DNA of 5,807 nt from NCBI GenBank assembly GCA_012800475.1, contig JAAZJF010000159.1, forward strand, positions 1 through 5,807, read 5' to 3'. The position numbers and the translations under genes are program-made. This document shows, one piece after another, positions 1 through 5,799 of this stretch. Source of the stretch: Gammaproteobacteria bacterium. Its GTDB lineage: Bacteria > Pseudomonadota > Gammaproteobacteria > Pseudomonadales > Pseudomonadaceae. Numbering within the stretch: position 1 is the first letter of the stretch; every line of letters starts with the position of its first letter. Below the pieces are notes generated by a model, which made no database searches, had not been told where the DNA came from, and saw only the letters and a program-made list of their open reading frames with translations.

Positions 1-280
1 CCTCAGCGCTGGTCTGGCAGTATAAGAAATCTCAGCTTGCCAGATTCTGTAACATTGAATCCGGAAAAGGCGGTTAATTGTTAAAGAGCTGATTACTTAA
101 ACACGACAACTATGTTGACAGATACCGGTCACCCACAATATGCAACAAGCAGCTCGTGTATCTGATTACACAGCCTTTATGTATCTAGGCCAGCTGCTCG
201 AGTTTGATAACACCGATACCTTATTTACCAACCCCGCGCATAAACAAACGGAAGATTACATCACTGGGCGTTATGGCTAA
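1..280 (+). pseudogene. pstB: 3' end of phosphate ABC transporter ATP-binding protein PstB, frame broken upstream (partial)
   Basis: PstB is the cytoplasmic ATPase of the PstSCAB high-affinity phosphate importer. The frame 119-280 reads VTHNMQQAARVSDYTAFMYL near its start and ends KQTEDYITGRYG before TAA at 278-280. VTHNMQQAAR is the ABC H-loop region, and the tail is the near-invariant PstB C-terminus. Further left, an in-frame TGA lies at 116-118. PstB-like pieces continue in alternating frames: SAL at 4-12, VKELIT at about 81-98, and LKHDNYV just after, matching the family order SALD...IEELI...LKxDYTV...VTHN. This indicates several small indels plus roughly 45 extra bases between the SAL and ELI pieces. 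It could be a decayed gene or sequence error near the end of an assembly; an intact pstB is expected in a functional pst-phoU operon. Identity of the 3' part is secure, its status as a pseudogene is not. Confidence 0.7.
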
Positions 281-307
281 GCCGACCACCCTTGAGCCAT
301 AGCATAG

Positions 308-316
308 TTATCCACA
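308..316 (+). promoter_or_regulatory. Perfect DnaA-box 9-mer between pstB and phoU
   Basis: TTATCCACA is identical to the strongest Escherichia coli DnaA box. It sits in the pstB-phoU gap just ahead of the phoU ribosome binding site. It is a single box with no neighbouring copies or AT-rich unwinding region, so this is not an origin. Function is unknown; chance occurrence is possible (about 0.04 expected in a window this size on both strands). Confidence 0.35.
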
Positions 317-319
317 AGT

Positions 320-323
320 GGAG
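320..323 (+). promoter_or_regulatory. Ribosome binding site of phoU
   Basis: GGAG lies 7 bases upstream of ATG 331 and supports that start over the in-frame TTG at 292, which has no comparable site. Confidence 0.75.
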
Positions 324-330
324 CAATACG

Positions 331-1077
331 ATGAAGATCACCCCAGATGGGCACAGTACACATATTTCTCAAAAATTTAATCAAGAGCTGGAAGAAATCC
401 GCAGCCAGCTCCTTGAGATGGGCGGGCTGGTTGAGCAGCAAGTTAAAGACGCTGTGCAGTCACTGCTCGACGCTGATACACAACTCGCAACGCAAGTACG
501 CACTAAAGATCAACTCGTTAATCAACTGCAGCTAGATATCGATGAGTACTGCACACAGATTCTGGCGCGACGCCAACCGGCAGCGTCCGATTTGCGCTTA
601 GTGCTGGCGGTTATTCGTGCCACAGCTGATTTAGAACGCATCGGCGATGAGGCCAGTAAAGTGGCACGCGCCACCTTAAGTCTTGCTGAAGAAGGTGCTT
701 CACCACGCGGTTATATTGAAGTGCGTCATTTAGGCCATCAAGTGCGCCATATGGTGCAAGAAGCGCTGAATGCTTTTGCGCGTTTTGACAGTCAGCAGGC
801 GCTGGCCGTATTACGTGAAGACGATAACGTGGACTTAGAATACCGTTCAGCCACACGTGCCTTGATCACTTTTATGATGGAAGACCCACGCTCAATCTCA
901 CAGGTCATCAGCATTATGTCGGTATTACGTTCTTTAGAGCGCGTGGGCGATCATGCCAGTAACTTAGCGGAATATGTCATCTACTTAGTCGAAGGCCAAG
1001 ATGTTCGCTATGCTGATATAGACCATATTGAAGCGGCCATTGCCCAACGCCGCGGTACAGATCCGCAGGCTAACTAA
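331..1077 (+). CDS. phoU: Phosphate-specific transport system accessory protein PhoU
   Basis: PhoU is a cytoplasmic, peripheral regulator that links the Pst phosphate transporter to the PhoR kinase and keeps the Pho regulon off when phosphate is plentiful. The 248-residue product fits the family length (about 240). It shows the duplicated three-helix PhoU repeat. The first metal-binding signature is DLERIGDEASKVA at residues 100-112, and the second is LERVGDHASNLAE at 202-214. ILARRQPAASDLRL (77-90) and FMMEDPRSIS (181-190) are typical of Pseudomonas PhoU. The open frame extends back to a TTG at 292, but ATG 331 is preferred: it has GGAG at 320-323 with a 7-base spacer, and family members begin just before HISQ-F. 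It lies 50 bp after the pstB stop, as expected for the last gene of a pst operon, and converges with phoR. Both acidic metal-site motifs are intact. Confidence 0.96.
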   Translation: MKITPDGHSTHISQKFNQELEEIRSQLLEMGGLVEQQVKDAVQSLLDADTQLATQVRTKDQLVNQLQLDIDEYCTQILARRQPAASDLRLVLAVIRATADLERIGDEASKVARATLSLAEEGASPRGYIEVRHLGHQVRHMVQEALNAFARFDSQQALAVLREDDNVDLEYRSATRALITFMMEDPRSISQVISIMSVLRSLERVGDHASNLAEYVIYLVEGQDVRYADIDHIEAAIAQRRGTDPQAN

Positions 1078-1092
1078 CCACGAACTTGGAAA

Positions 1093-1138
1093 GCATAGGG
1101 TCATCAAGCCACCGCTGCTTATGCCCTATGCCCTATGC
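1093..1138. terminator. Possible hairpin between convergent phoU and phoR
   Basis: GCATAGGG at 1093-1100 is the perfect reverse complement of CCCTATGC at 1124-1131, and equally of the copy at 1131-1138, giving an 8-bp stem with a 23- or 30-base loop. On the minus strand the stem is followed by CTTTCC, a poor U-tract; on the plus strand no T-run follows. It is well placed to separate convergent transcripts, but it is only a weak candidate for intrinsic termination. Confidence 0.4.
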
Positions 1139-1141
1139 CCT
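1121..1141. repeat. Three perfect tandem copies of a 7-bp unit at the phoR 3' end
   Basis: ATGCCCT occurs three times in a row at 1121-1127, 1128-1134 and 1135-1141. The repeat overlaps the last codons of phoR: read on the minus strand it supplies the final residues GHRA and the TAG stop at 1126-1128. A related inverted copy (GCATAGGG) lies at 1093-1100. Confidence 0.9.
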
Positions 1142-2424
1142 AACAAAGTTTGGCTCAGTGGAAAGTGACAGGTAAAGCAACTCCCCTGCCCGACCACACT
1201 GCTGATATGTAAATGCCCTTGATGACGCAAGAGCACGTGTTTAACGATAGCTAGACCCAAGCCTGTACCACCGGTTTGACTGGAGCGGCTGCTATCCATA
1301 CGATAAAAACGCTGAGTCAGTGCACCTAAGTGCTGATTATCGATGCCTGGACCATTGTCGCTCACCGCAAGATAGGCACCGTCTTGATCGTGATACCACT
1401 GCACACGAATACAACTGCCTTGGGGCGTATATTTCACAGCGTTAAAGACTAAGTTAGAAAATGCACTGCGCAACTCTTGCGCGGCACCACGCAAATACAA
1501 GTGGGCATCCACATCTAAGATAATATCGTGCTGATGCTCTGATAAAGCGATAGCATCCACACGAATCGCCTCTAGTACTGCAGCCACATGGATCGGCTCA
1601 ACTTCAGCTTTAAAGTCACTGGTTTCTAAACGTGACAACGTCAGCAAATCAGCCACTAAATGCTCCATACGCGCAGTCTGCTGAGTCATCAATACTAAAG
1701 CGCGCTGCCATTGCGCTGGTAAATCATGCGCATAATCACTCAAGGTTTCTAAATAACCCGACAGCACTGTCAGCGGTGTGCGTAATTCATGTGAGACATT
1801 GGCAATAAAATCCTGGCGCATCCGCTCTAGGCGTTTAATTTTACTGCAATCGCGTACCAGCAATAAACGATCATTCTCACCAAATAGCGTGAGTTGATAC
1901 TCCAAAAATCGGGTTTCATCGAGATGCGACGGTAGTACGAGCGGTTCAAGATAATTTTGGCTTTCATAGTAATCGACAAATTGCGGATGGCGCAGCAAAT
2001 AAGTTATCGGCTGCCCACGATCACTCGACTCTGATAAACCCAGCAGCTGTTCTGCAGCGCGGTTCCACCACTCTAAATCACCCTGCTGATCAATCATCAC
2101 CACGCCATCGCGCAAGGCTTGACTGGAATTTTGGATGCGCTCCAGTAAGCGTGCTAACTGCTGTTGATCTGCAGTTTGTCGACGCTGATAACGGTAAATA
2201 CCATCAAACACTTCCCCCCACAATCGGTGCGCTTGCGGAGGCTCAGTCTCAGGCTGCAGCAACCACTGAGCTAAGCGTTGTAACTGCCATATATGCTGAG
2301 CCAATAACAGCCCCAAAATCAGCGCAGCACCCAATGCAGCCTGCTCCCAATAAGACCCGAATGCACTGCCCAGCAGCACATACACCAGCAGGCGCAGGAG
2401 TTCTTTGTGCAATAAGCGCTTCAT
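1126..2424 (-). CDS. phoR: Phosphate regulon sensor histidine kinase PhoR
   Basis: PhoR is the inner-membrane kinase/phosphatase that controls PhoB in response to phosphate status relayed by Pst and PhoU. From ATG 2424 the product has 432 residues, the usual size. Order of parts: two N-terminal membrane segments (about 9-26 and 29-46) with almost no periplasmic loop; a linker with LWGEVFD (68-74); a PAS domain (about 91-185) including VVMID and EWWNRAAEQLLGL; a HisKA domain with VSHELRTP and phospho-acceptor His212; and a HATPase domain with N-box NLVFNAVKYTP (324-334), DNGPGI (356-361), RFYRMDSSRS and GGTGLGLAIVKH (385-396). All catalytic motifs are intact. It lies 24 bp downstream of phoB. 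A GTG at 2436 would add four residues (436 aa), but AAGG at 2438-2441 is too close to it and better suits ATG 2424. The C-terminus (SQTLLGHRA) runs past the usual FTCHFP end into a tandem repeat. Confidence 0.95.
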   Translation of the reverse strand: MKRLLHKELLRLLVYVLLGSAFGSYWEQAALGAALILGLLLAQHIWQLQRLAQWLLQPETEPPQAHRLWGEVFDGIYRYQRRQTADQQQLARLLERIQNSSQALRDGVVMIDQQGDLEWWNRAAEQLLGLSESSDRGQPITYLLRHPQFVDYYESQNYLEPLVLPSHLDETRFLEYQLTLFGENDRLLLVRDCSKIKRLERMRQDFIANVSHELRTPLTVLSGYLETLSDYAHDLPAQWQRALVLMTQQTARMEHLVADLLTLSRLETSDFKAEVEPIHVAAVLEAIRVDAIALSEHQHDIILDVDAHLYLRGAAQELRSAFSNLVFNAVKYTPQGSCIRVQWYHDQDGAYLAVSDNGPGIDNQHLGALTQRFYRMDSSRSSQTGGTGLGLAIVKHVLLRHQGHLHISSVVGQGSCFTCHFPLSQTLLGHRA

Positions 2425-2448
2425 AAATAATGGCACACCTTAGGTGGC

Positions 2449-3138
2449 TTACACCTGAGTTGAAAATCGATAGCCCATACCGCGCACTGTTTGCACTAAG
2501 TGTTGGTGTTGCGGCCCCAGCGCTAAACGTAAACGGCGAATATGGACATCCACGGTACGTTCTTCAATATACACATTGCCACCCCAGACTTGATCCAATA
2601 ACTGACTGCGGCTGTAAGCGCGCTCTGGGTGCGTCATAAAAAACTGCAACAAACGAAACTCCGTCGGACCTATATCTAATGCACTATCACCTGAGCTCAC
2701 ACGGTGACTGCTCGGATCTAAACGTAAGCCTTCAACTTCGATGGGTTCATCAACCCCTAAAGTGGCAGTGCGACGCAACACCGCTTTCAAGCGTGCGACC
2801 AGTTCGCGCGGTGAAAAAGGTTTGGTCATATAGTCATCCGCACCCGCTTCCAGCCCCTGAACTTTATTATCTTCTTCACTGCGCGCCGTTAGCATAATAA
2901 TTGGAATATCCGCGCACACAGGCTCGCGCTTTAACCTACGCGCCAGCTCAATGCCGCTGACATCCGGCATCATCCAGTCCAATACAATAATATCCGGCTG
3001 ATGATCAATAATCAGAGCATGCGCAGTCTGTGCATTTTCTGCCTCTAAACATTGATAGCCGGCCAACTGCAAAGCCACTGCAAGCATCTCCCGAATTGAC
3101 GCTTCATCATCGACAATAAGTACAGTTTTACTGTTCAT
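2449..3138 (-). CDS. phoB: Phosphate regulon response regulator PhoB
   Basis: PhoB is the OmpR-family transcription factor that, once phosphorylated by PhoR, binds Pho boxes and activates phosphate-starvation genes. From ATG 3138 it has 229 residues, the canonical length. The receiver domain (1-121) has the acidic pair D10-D11, phospho-acceptor D54 in IVLDWMMPD, T84 in MLTAR and K106 in TKPFSPRELVARLKAVLRR. The winged-helix DNA-binding domain (about 130-229) has GPTEFRLLQFFMTHPERAYSR, the WGGNVYIEERTVDVHIRRLR helix and the TVRGMGYRFS wing. No key residue is missing. Two ATGs lie in tandem (3141 and 3138); the second is preferred because GAG at 3144-3146 is 5 bases from it and because homologues start MxxKTxLIVDDE. 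It is cotranscribed with phoR and preceded by its own Pho box, so positive autoregulation is likely. Confidence 0.97.
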   Translation of the reverse strand: MNSKTVLIVDDEASIREMLAVALQLAGYQCLEAENAQTAHALIIDHQPDIIVLDWMMPDVSGIELARRLKREPVCADIPIIMLTARSEEDNKVQGLEAGADDYMTKPFSPRELVARLKAVLRRTATLGVDEPIEVEGLRLDPSSHRVSSGDSALDIGPTEFRLLQFFMTHPERAYSRSQLLDQVWGGNVYIEERTVDVHIRRLRLALGPQHQHLVQTVRGMGYRFSTQV

Positions 3139-3175
3139 CATTGCTCTGTGCCATCCACTCTGAAATATGTCAGCT

Positions 3176-3181
3176 ATATTA
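3176..3181 (-). promoter_or_regulatory. Candidate -10 element of the phoB-phoR promoter
   Basis: TAATAT on the minus strand, preceded by TG one base earlier, begins 12 bases after the Pho-box core. That spacing fits PhoB-activated promoters. It matches 4 of 6 positions of TATAAT, so the exact hexamer is tentative. The implied start site is near 3168-3170, giving a leader of about 30 bases. Confidence 0.5.
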
Positions 3182-3193
3182 CAACGCTTCTAG

Positions 3194-3211
3194 ATGACAA
3201 AATGATGACAC
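3194..3211 (-). promoter_or_regulatory. Pho box (PhoB binding site) upstream of phoB
   Basis: On the minus strand the sequence is GTGTCAT, CATT, TTGTCAT: two TGTCAT direct repeats at the exact 11-base period of the Pho-box consensus CTGTCAT-N4-CTGTCAT. It lies 56 bases upstream of the phoB start and directs transcription leftward. As usual for PhoB-activated promoters, no -35 box is needed, because the Pho box takes its place. Confidence 0.85.
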
Positions 3212-3351
3212 GGCTATAAGCAGGCAATCCTTGCAACCATCCAACACTCAACGGCTAGCCTGCACGCTTTGCTGCTAAACTATGCGCCCACTCAATTTAT
3301 ACAACGCCAGACCGTCATGCTCGTCTGATGACTCACTGCGCCCAGCGACTT

Positions 3352-3354
3352 GGA
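3352..3354 (+). promoter_or_regulatory. Weak ribosome binding site of the SulP gene
   Basis: Only GGA, 6 bases before ATG 3361, resembles a Shine-Dalgarno sequence, so initiation of this transporter is probably weaker than that of the following gene. Confidence 0.5.
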
Positions 3355-3360
3355 TAAACT

Positions 3361-4845
3361 ATGCTTAAACAGATGCAACAAGAATGGTTCTTTAATATAC
3401 GCGGTGACATGCTGTCAGGTTTGGTGGTGGCTTTAGCGCTGATTCCCGAAGCGATTGCCTTCTCCATTATTGCCGGCGTTGACCCCAAAGTGGGGCTCTA
3501 CGCATCTTTTTGTATCGCAGTGATTATTGCTTTTGTCGGCGGTCGACCGGGGATGATTTCCGCGGCCACCGGTGCCATGGCGCTGTTAATGGTGACTTTG
3601 GTTAAAGAGTATGGATTGGAGTACTTATTAGCCGCCACGTTATTAACCGGTGTCTTGCAGATTGCTATTGGCTATTTAAAACTGGGGGCGCTGATGCGTT
3701 TTGTCTCCAAGTCAGTGGTCACAGGCTTTGTGAATGCGTTAGCGATTTTGATTTTTATCGCCCAACTGCCGCAGCTGACCGATGTGACGTGGCATGTCTA
3801 CGCCGTGACCGCTGCAGGCTTGGGTATTATTTATCTGTTTCCGCTGATTCCAAAAATTGGCAAGGCCGTGCCTTCCACTTTGATCTGTATTGTGACACTC
3901 ACAGCCGCAGCAATTTATTTAGGTTTAGATGTGCGCACTGTAGGTGATATGGGCCAACTGCCGGATACGCTGCCGATCTTTTTATGGCCTGAAGTGCCGC
4001 TGACGCTAGAGACGCTCTGGATTATTCTGCCCTATTCGTTGGCGCTGGCGATTGTAGGTTTGCTGGAGTCTTTGATGACGGCCAATATTCTGGACGAACT
4101 GACCGACACTAAAAGCAACCGCGACCAAGAATGTAAAGGCCAAGGCATCGCTAATATTGGTGCAGGTTTGCTGGGCGGTATGGCCGGTTGTGCGATGATT
4201 GGTCAGTCGGTGATTAATATTAAATCCGGTGGTCGTGGCCGTTTATCCACCTTTTGTGCCGGTTTTTTCTTGCTGATTATGGTGGTATTTTTGAGCGACT
4301 GGATTGGTCAAATCCCTATGGCTGCGTTGGTTGCAGTGATGATTATGGTGTCCATCGGTTCCTTCTCATGGACCTCAGTACGGGATTTTAAAAAGCATCC
4401 AATCTCGACCAATATCGTCATGCTCACCACTGTCGCGGTGGTGCTATCCACTCACAACTTGGCGCTGGGTGTATTGGCCGGCGTGGTGTTATCAGCACTG
4501 TTTTTTGTCAATAAAATCAGCCGTTTGATGGTGGTACAGCACGAGCACAGTGCCACTGAGCTGCACTATCAGGTGATTGGGCAAGTCTTTTTCGCTTCAT
4601 CGGAAAAGCTCTTTGCCGCCTTTGACTTCTCCTATGCAGTCGATAAGGTTGTGATTGATTTAACGCGTGCACATTTTTGGGATATCACTGCCGTCGCAGC
4701 TTTGGATCAAATCGTGGTGAAGTACCAACGCTTAGGCGCTCAAGTGAGCCTCGTCGGTGTCAACCAAGCCAGTAAAACCGTGATCGATAAGTTCGGTTTG
4801 CACAGCGATGCGCAGATCGCCAGCACCCTAACGGACTCGCTCTGA
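3361..4845 (+). CDS. SulP (SLC26) family inorganic anion transporter with STAS domain
   Basis: This is an inner-membrane anion transporter of the SulP/SLC26 family, whose bacterial members carry sulfate, bicarbonate or dicarboxylates. The 494-residue product has a membrane domain from about 12 to 385 with 12-14 hydrophobic segments. It includes the family signature near the first segments (NIRGDMLSGLVVALALIPEA at 12-31, then VGLYASF), GGRPGMISAATGAMALLM at 60-77, and LLGGMAGCAMIGQSVINIKS at 270-289. A cytoplasmic STAS domain follows at about 399-490, with VVIDLTRAHFWDITAVAALD at 430-449; the D-I-T matches the position used for phosphorylation in anti-sigma antagonists. STAS domains in this family are regulatory. 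The start has a weak GGA site, and no earlier start looks better. The stop codon TGA overlaps the ribosome binding site of the universal stress gene, so the two are cotranscribed and probably translationally coupled. The substrate cannot be told from sequence; sulfate is not assured. Confidence 0.92.
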   Translation: MLKQMQQEWFFNIRGDMLSGLVVALALIPEAIAFSIIAGVDPKVGLYASFCIAVIIAFVGGRPGMISAATGAMALLMVTLVKEYGLEYLLAATLLTGVLQIAIGYLKLGALMRFVSKSVVTGFVNALAILIFIAQLPQLTDVTWHVYAVTAAGLGIIYLFPLIPKIGKAVPSTLICIVTLTAAAIYLGLDVRTVGDMGQLPDTLPIFLWPEVPLTLETLWIILPYSLALAIVGLLESLMTANILDELTDTKSNRDQECKGQGIANIGAGLLGGMAGCAMIGQSVINIKSGGRGRLSTFCAGFFLLIMVVFLSDWIGQIPMAALVAVMIMVSIGSFSWTSVRDFKKHPISTNIVMLTTVAVVLSTHNLALGVLAGVVLSALFFVNKISRLMVVQHEHSATELHYQVIGQVFFASSEKLFAAFDFSYAVDKVVIDLTRAHFWDITAVAALDQIVVKYQRLGAQVSLVGVNQASKTVIDKFGLHSDAQIASTLTDSL

Positions 4846-4848
4846 GGA
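4844..4848 (+). promoter_or_regulatory. Ribosome binding site of the universal stress gene, overlapping the SulP stop
   Basis: GAGGA lies 7 bases before ATG 4856 and shares bases with the TGA stop (4843-4845) of the SulP gene, an arrangement that favours translational coupling. Confidence 0.8.
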
Positions 4849-4855
4849 TGAAACT

Positions 4856-5707
4856 ATGCAACACATTTTAGCCTGCATCGATGAATCAACTTGGTCAACT
4901 AGCGTACAAGACGCGGCCATTTGGGCGGCTCAGCAGCTGAAGCACCCGCTGACCTTCTTACACAGTATTGAAAAGCAGCACCTGCCCGATAGCAATGATC
5001 TCTCTGGAGCGATTGGCTTAGGCGCTCGCTCTAAGCTGCTCAGTGAAATTGCGACATTGGATGAACTGCGCGCCAAAGTGGCTTTGCAATTGGGTGCCGA
5101 GCTTTTAGCTGCAGCGCAAGATAAAGCCCAAGCGGCAGGTTGTACCGAAGTCACAACCCTGCAGCGCCACGGTGAATTTAGCGATAACTTACTGGCACTC
5201 GAAAGCACAGCACGCCTGATTGTTTTGGGTCATAGCGGCACGCGCACTGATAAAAAGCTCAGCATTTTGGGCAGTAATGTGGAAAGTTTACTCAGACAGA
5301 TCCATACCCCTGTCTTAATGACGCCCCACGACTTCAGTACACCCAACAACTTTATGCTGGCGTTTGACGGACGCGCCACCACCGAAGCGGCATTAGAGCG
5401 CATTGTCACCAGCGACTTATTGCGCGGTTTGGATTGCCATCTGGTCACCATTAAGAACAAGCACCCAGAGCAGCAAGAAAAGTTTACCGCTGCAGCCCAA
5501 CGTTTAAGAGCGCATGGCTTCACCGTTCAGGCAACCTACTTGGAAGGCAATATTTTTAATCAGCTTTTAAGCTATCAGCAAGAACATGCCATTGATTTGA
5601 TGGTCATGGGCGCTTTTGCCAGCCCGCGTTTGCGCCAGTTTTTCATCGGTAGCAACACCATTAAAATGTTAGAAAGCAGTGACCGATCCATTTTAATAAT
5701 GAAGTAA
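4856..5707 (+). CDS. Universal stress protein with two tandem Usp domains
   Basis: This is a cytoplasmic protein of the UspA superfamily, small alpha/beta proteins that often bind ATP and modulate stress responses or partner proteins. The 283 residues comprise two Usp domains: about 1-157 (ILACIDES... to TPVLMTPHD) and about 164-283 (FMLAFDG... to SILIMK). Each begins with the beta-1 acidic residue (D9, D171). The nucleotide loop of domain 1 is G125-HS-G128, ten residues, then G139-S140, one residue longer than the classic G-2x-G-9x-G(S/T). Domain 2 has G252-AF-A255, nine residues, then G265-S266, with Ala replacing the second Gly. ATP binding is therefore plausible but not assured in either half. 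It starts 10 bp after the SulP gene with a strong ribosome site. Gene pairing suggests it regulates, or is co-regulated with, the transporter; that is inference. It has no membrane segment or signal peptide. Confidence 0.93.
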   Translation: MQHILACIDESTWSTSVQDAAIWAAQQLKHPLTFLHSIEKQHLPDSNDLSGAIGLGARSKLLSEIATLDELRAKVALQLGAELLAAAQDKAQAAGCTEVTTLQRHGEFSDNLLALESTARLIVLGHSGTRTDKKLSILGSNVESLLRQIHTPVLMTPHDFSTPNNFMLAFDGRATTEAALERIVTSDLLRGLDCHLVTIKNKHPEQQEKFTAAAQRLRAHGFTVQATYLEGNIFNQLLSYQQEHAIDLMVMGAFASPRLRQFFIGSNTIKMLESSDRSILIMK

Positions 5708-5728
5708 CCCGCCCTCGCCTTGCGCACA

Positions 5729-5767
5729 CTGCGATGACTTTGAGTGTCCAACTCCCTGCCATCGCAG
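5729..5767 (+). terminator. Composite stem-loop after the universal stress gene
   Basis: CTGCGATG (5729-5736) pairs perfectly with CATCGCAG (5760-5767). Inside it, GAGT (5742-5745) pairs with ACTC (5751-5754) around a 5-base loop, and the internal loop is symmetric (5 bases each side). No T-run follows, so it is not a canonical intrinsic terminator; it may protect the 3' end of the SulP-Usp mRNA or assist Rho-dependent ending. Confidence 0.4.
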
Positions 5768-5785
5768 CTCGGTGCTTGATAAACA

Positions 5786-5799
5786 TAGACCTAGATCAA
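5786..5799. promoter_or_regulatory. Anr/FNR-like site at the right edge
   Basis: TAGAC-CTAG-ATCAA matches the FNR/Anr consensus TTGAT-N4-ATCAA at 8 of 10 defined positions, with one perfect half-site. Another perfect half-site TTGAT lies at 5776-5780. It probably belongs to a gene beyond the window, if real; there is no downstream gene here to test it against. Confidence 0.3.

Larger units (their letters stand above)
3142..3360. other. Divergent intergenic region between phoB and the SulP gene
   Basis: This gap holds the Pho box and -10 for phoB in its left part. Rightward, toward the SulP gene, no convincing sigma-70 promoter was found. TATAAG at 3215-3220 and TATACA at 3298-3303 are -10-like but lack a properly spaced -35. 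CTAAACTA at 3275-3282 loosely resembles a stationary-phase sigma -10. No small ORF with a good start or RNA gene was recognised here. Confidence 0.5.

Noticed and set aside
140..280. A separate small gene starting at ATG 140
   Set aside because: The 46 codons are the conserved C-terminus of PstB, and no ribosome site precedes the ATG.
308..316. A replication origin near phoU
   Set aside because: Only one DnaA box is present, without clustered boxes, an AT-rich element or dnaA/dnaN nearby.
292..330. Extended phoU start at TTG 292 giving 13 more residues
   Set aside because: No suitable ribosome site precedes it, the extra residues do not resemble PhoU, and ATG 331 has GGAG at good spacing.
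611..856. Minus-strand open frame of 81 codons inside phoU
   Set aside because: It is antisense to a strongly conserved gene and its product resembles nothing I recognise.
2151..2897. Plus-strand open frames opposite phoR and phoB (2151-2426, 2430-2639, 2679-2897)
   Set aside because: They lie antisense to intact conserved coding sequence and have no recognisable domains.
3314..3332. GTCAT and ATGAC repeat as a second Pho box before the SulP gene
   Set aside because: The repeats are inverted rather than direct and lack the 11-base period, so they do not fit PhoB binding.
4930..5523. Minus-strand open frames opposite the universal stress gene (4930-5208, 5230-5523)
   Set aside because: Antisense shadows of a real gene, rich in Ser, Cys and Ala as expected from the reverse of its codons; no family resemblance.
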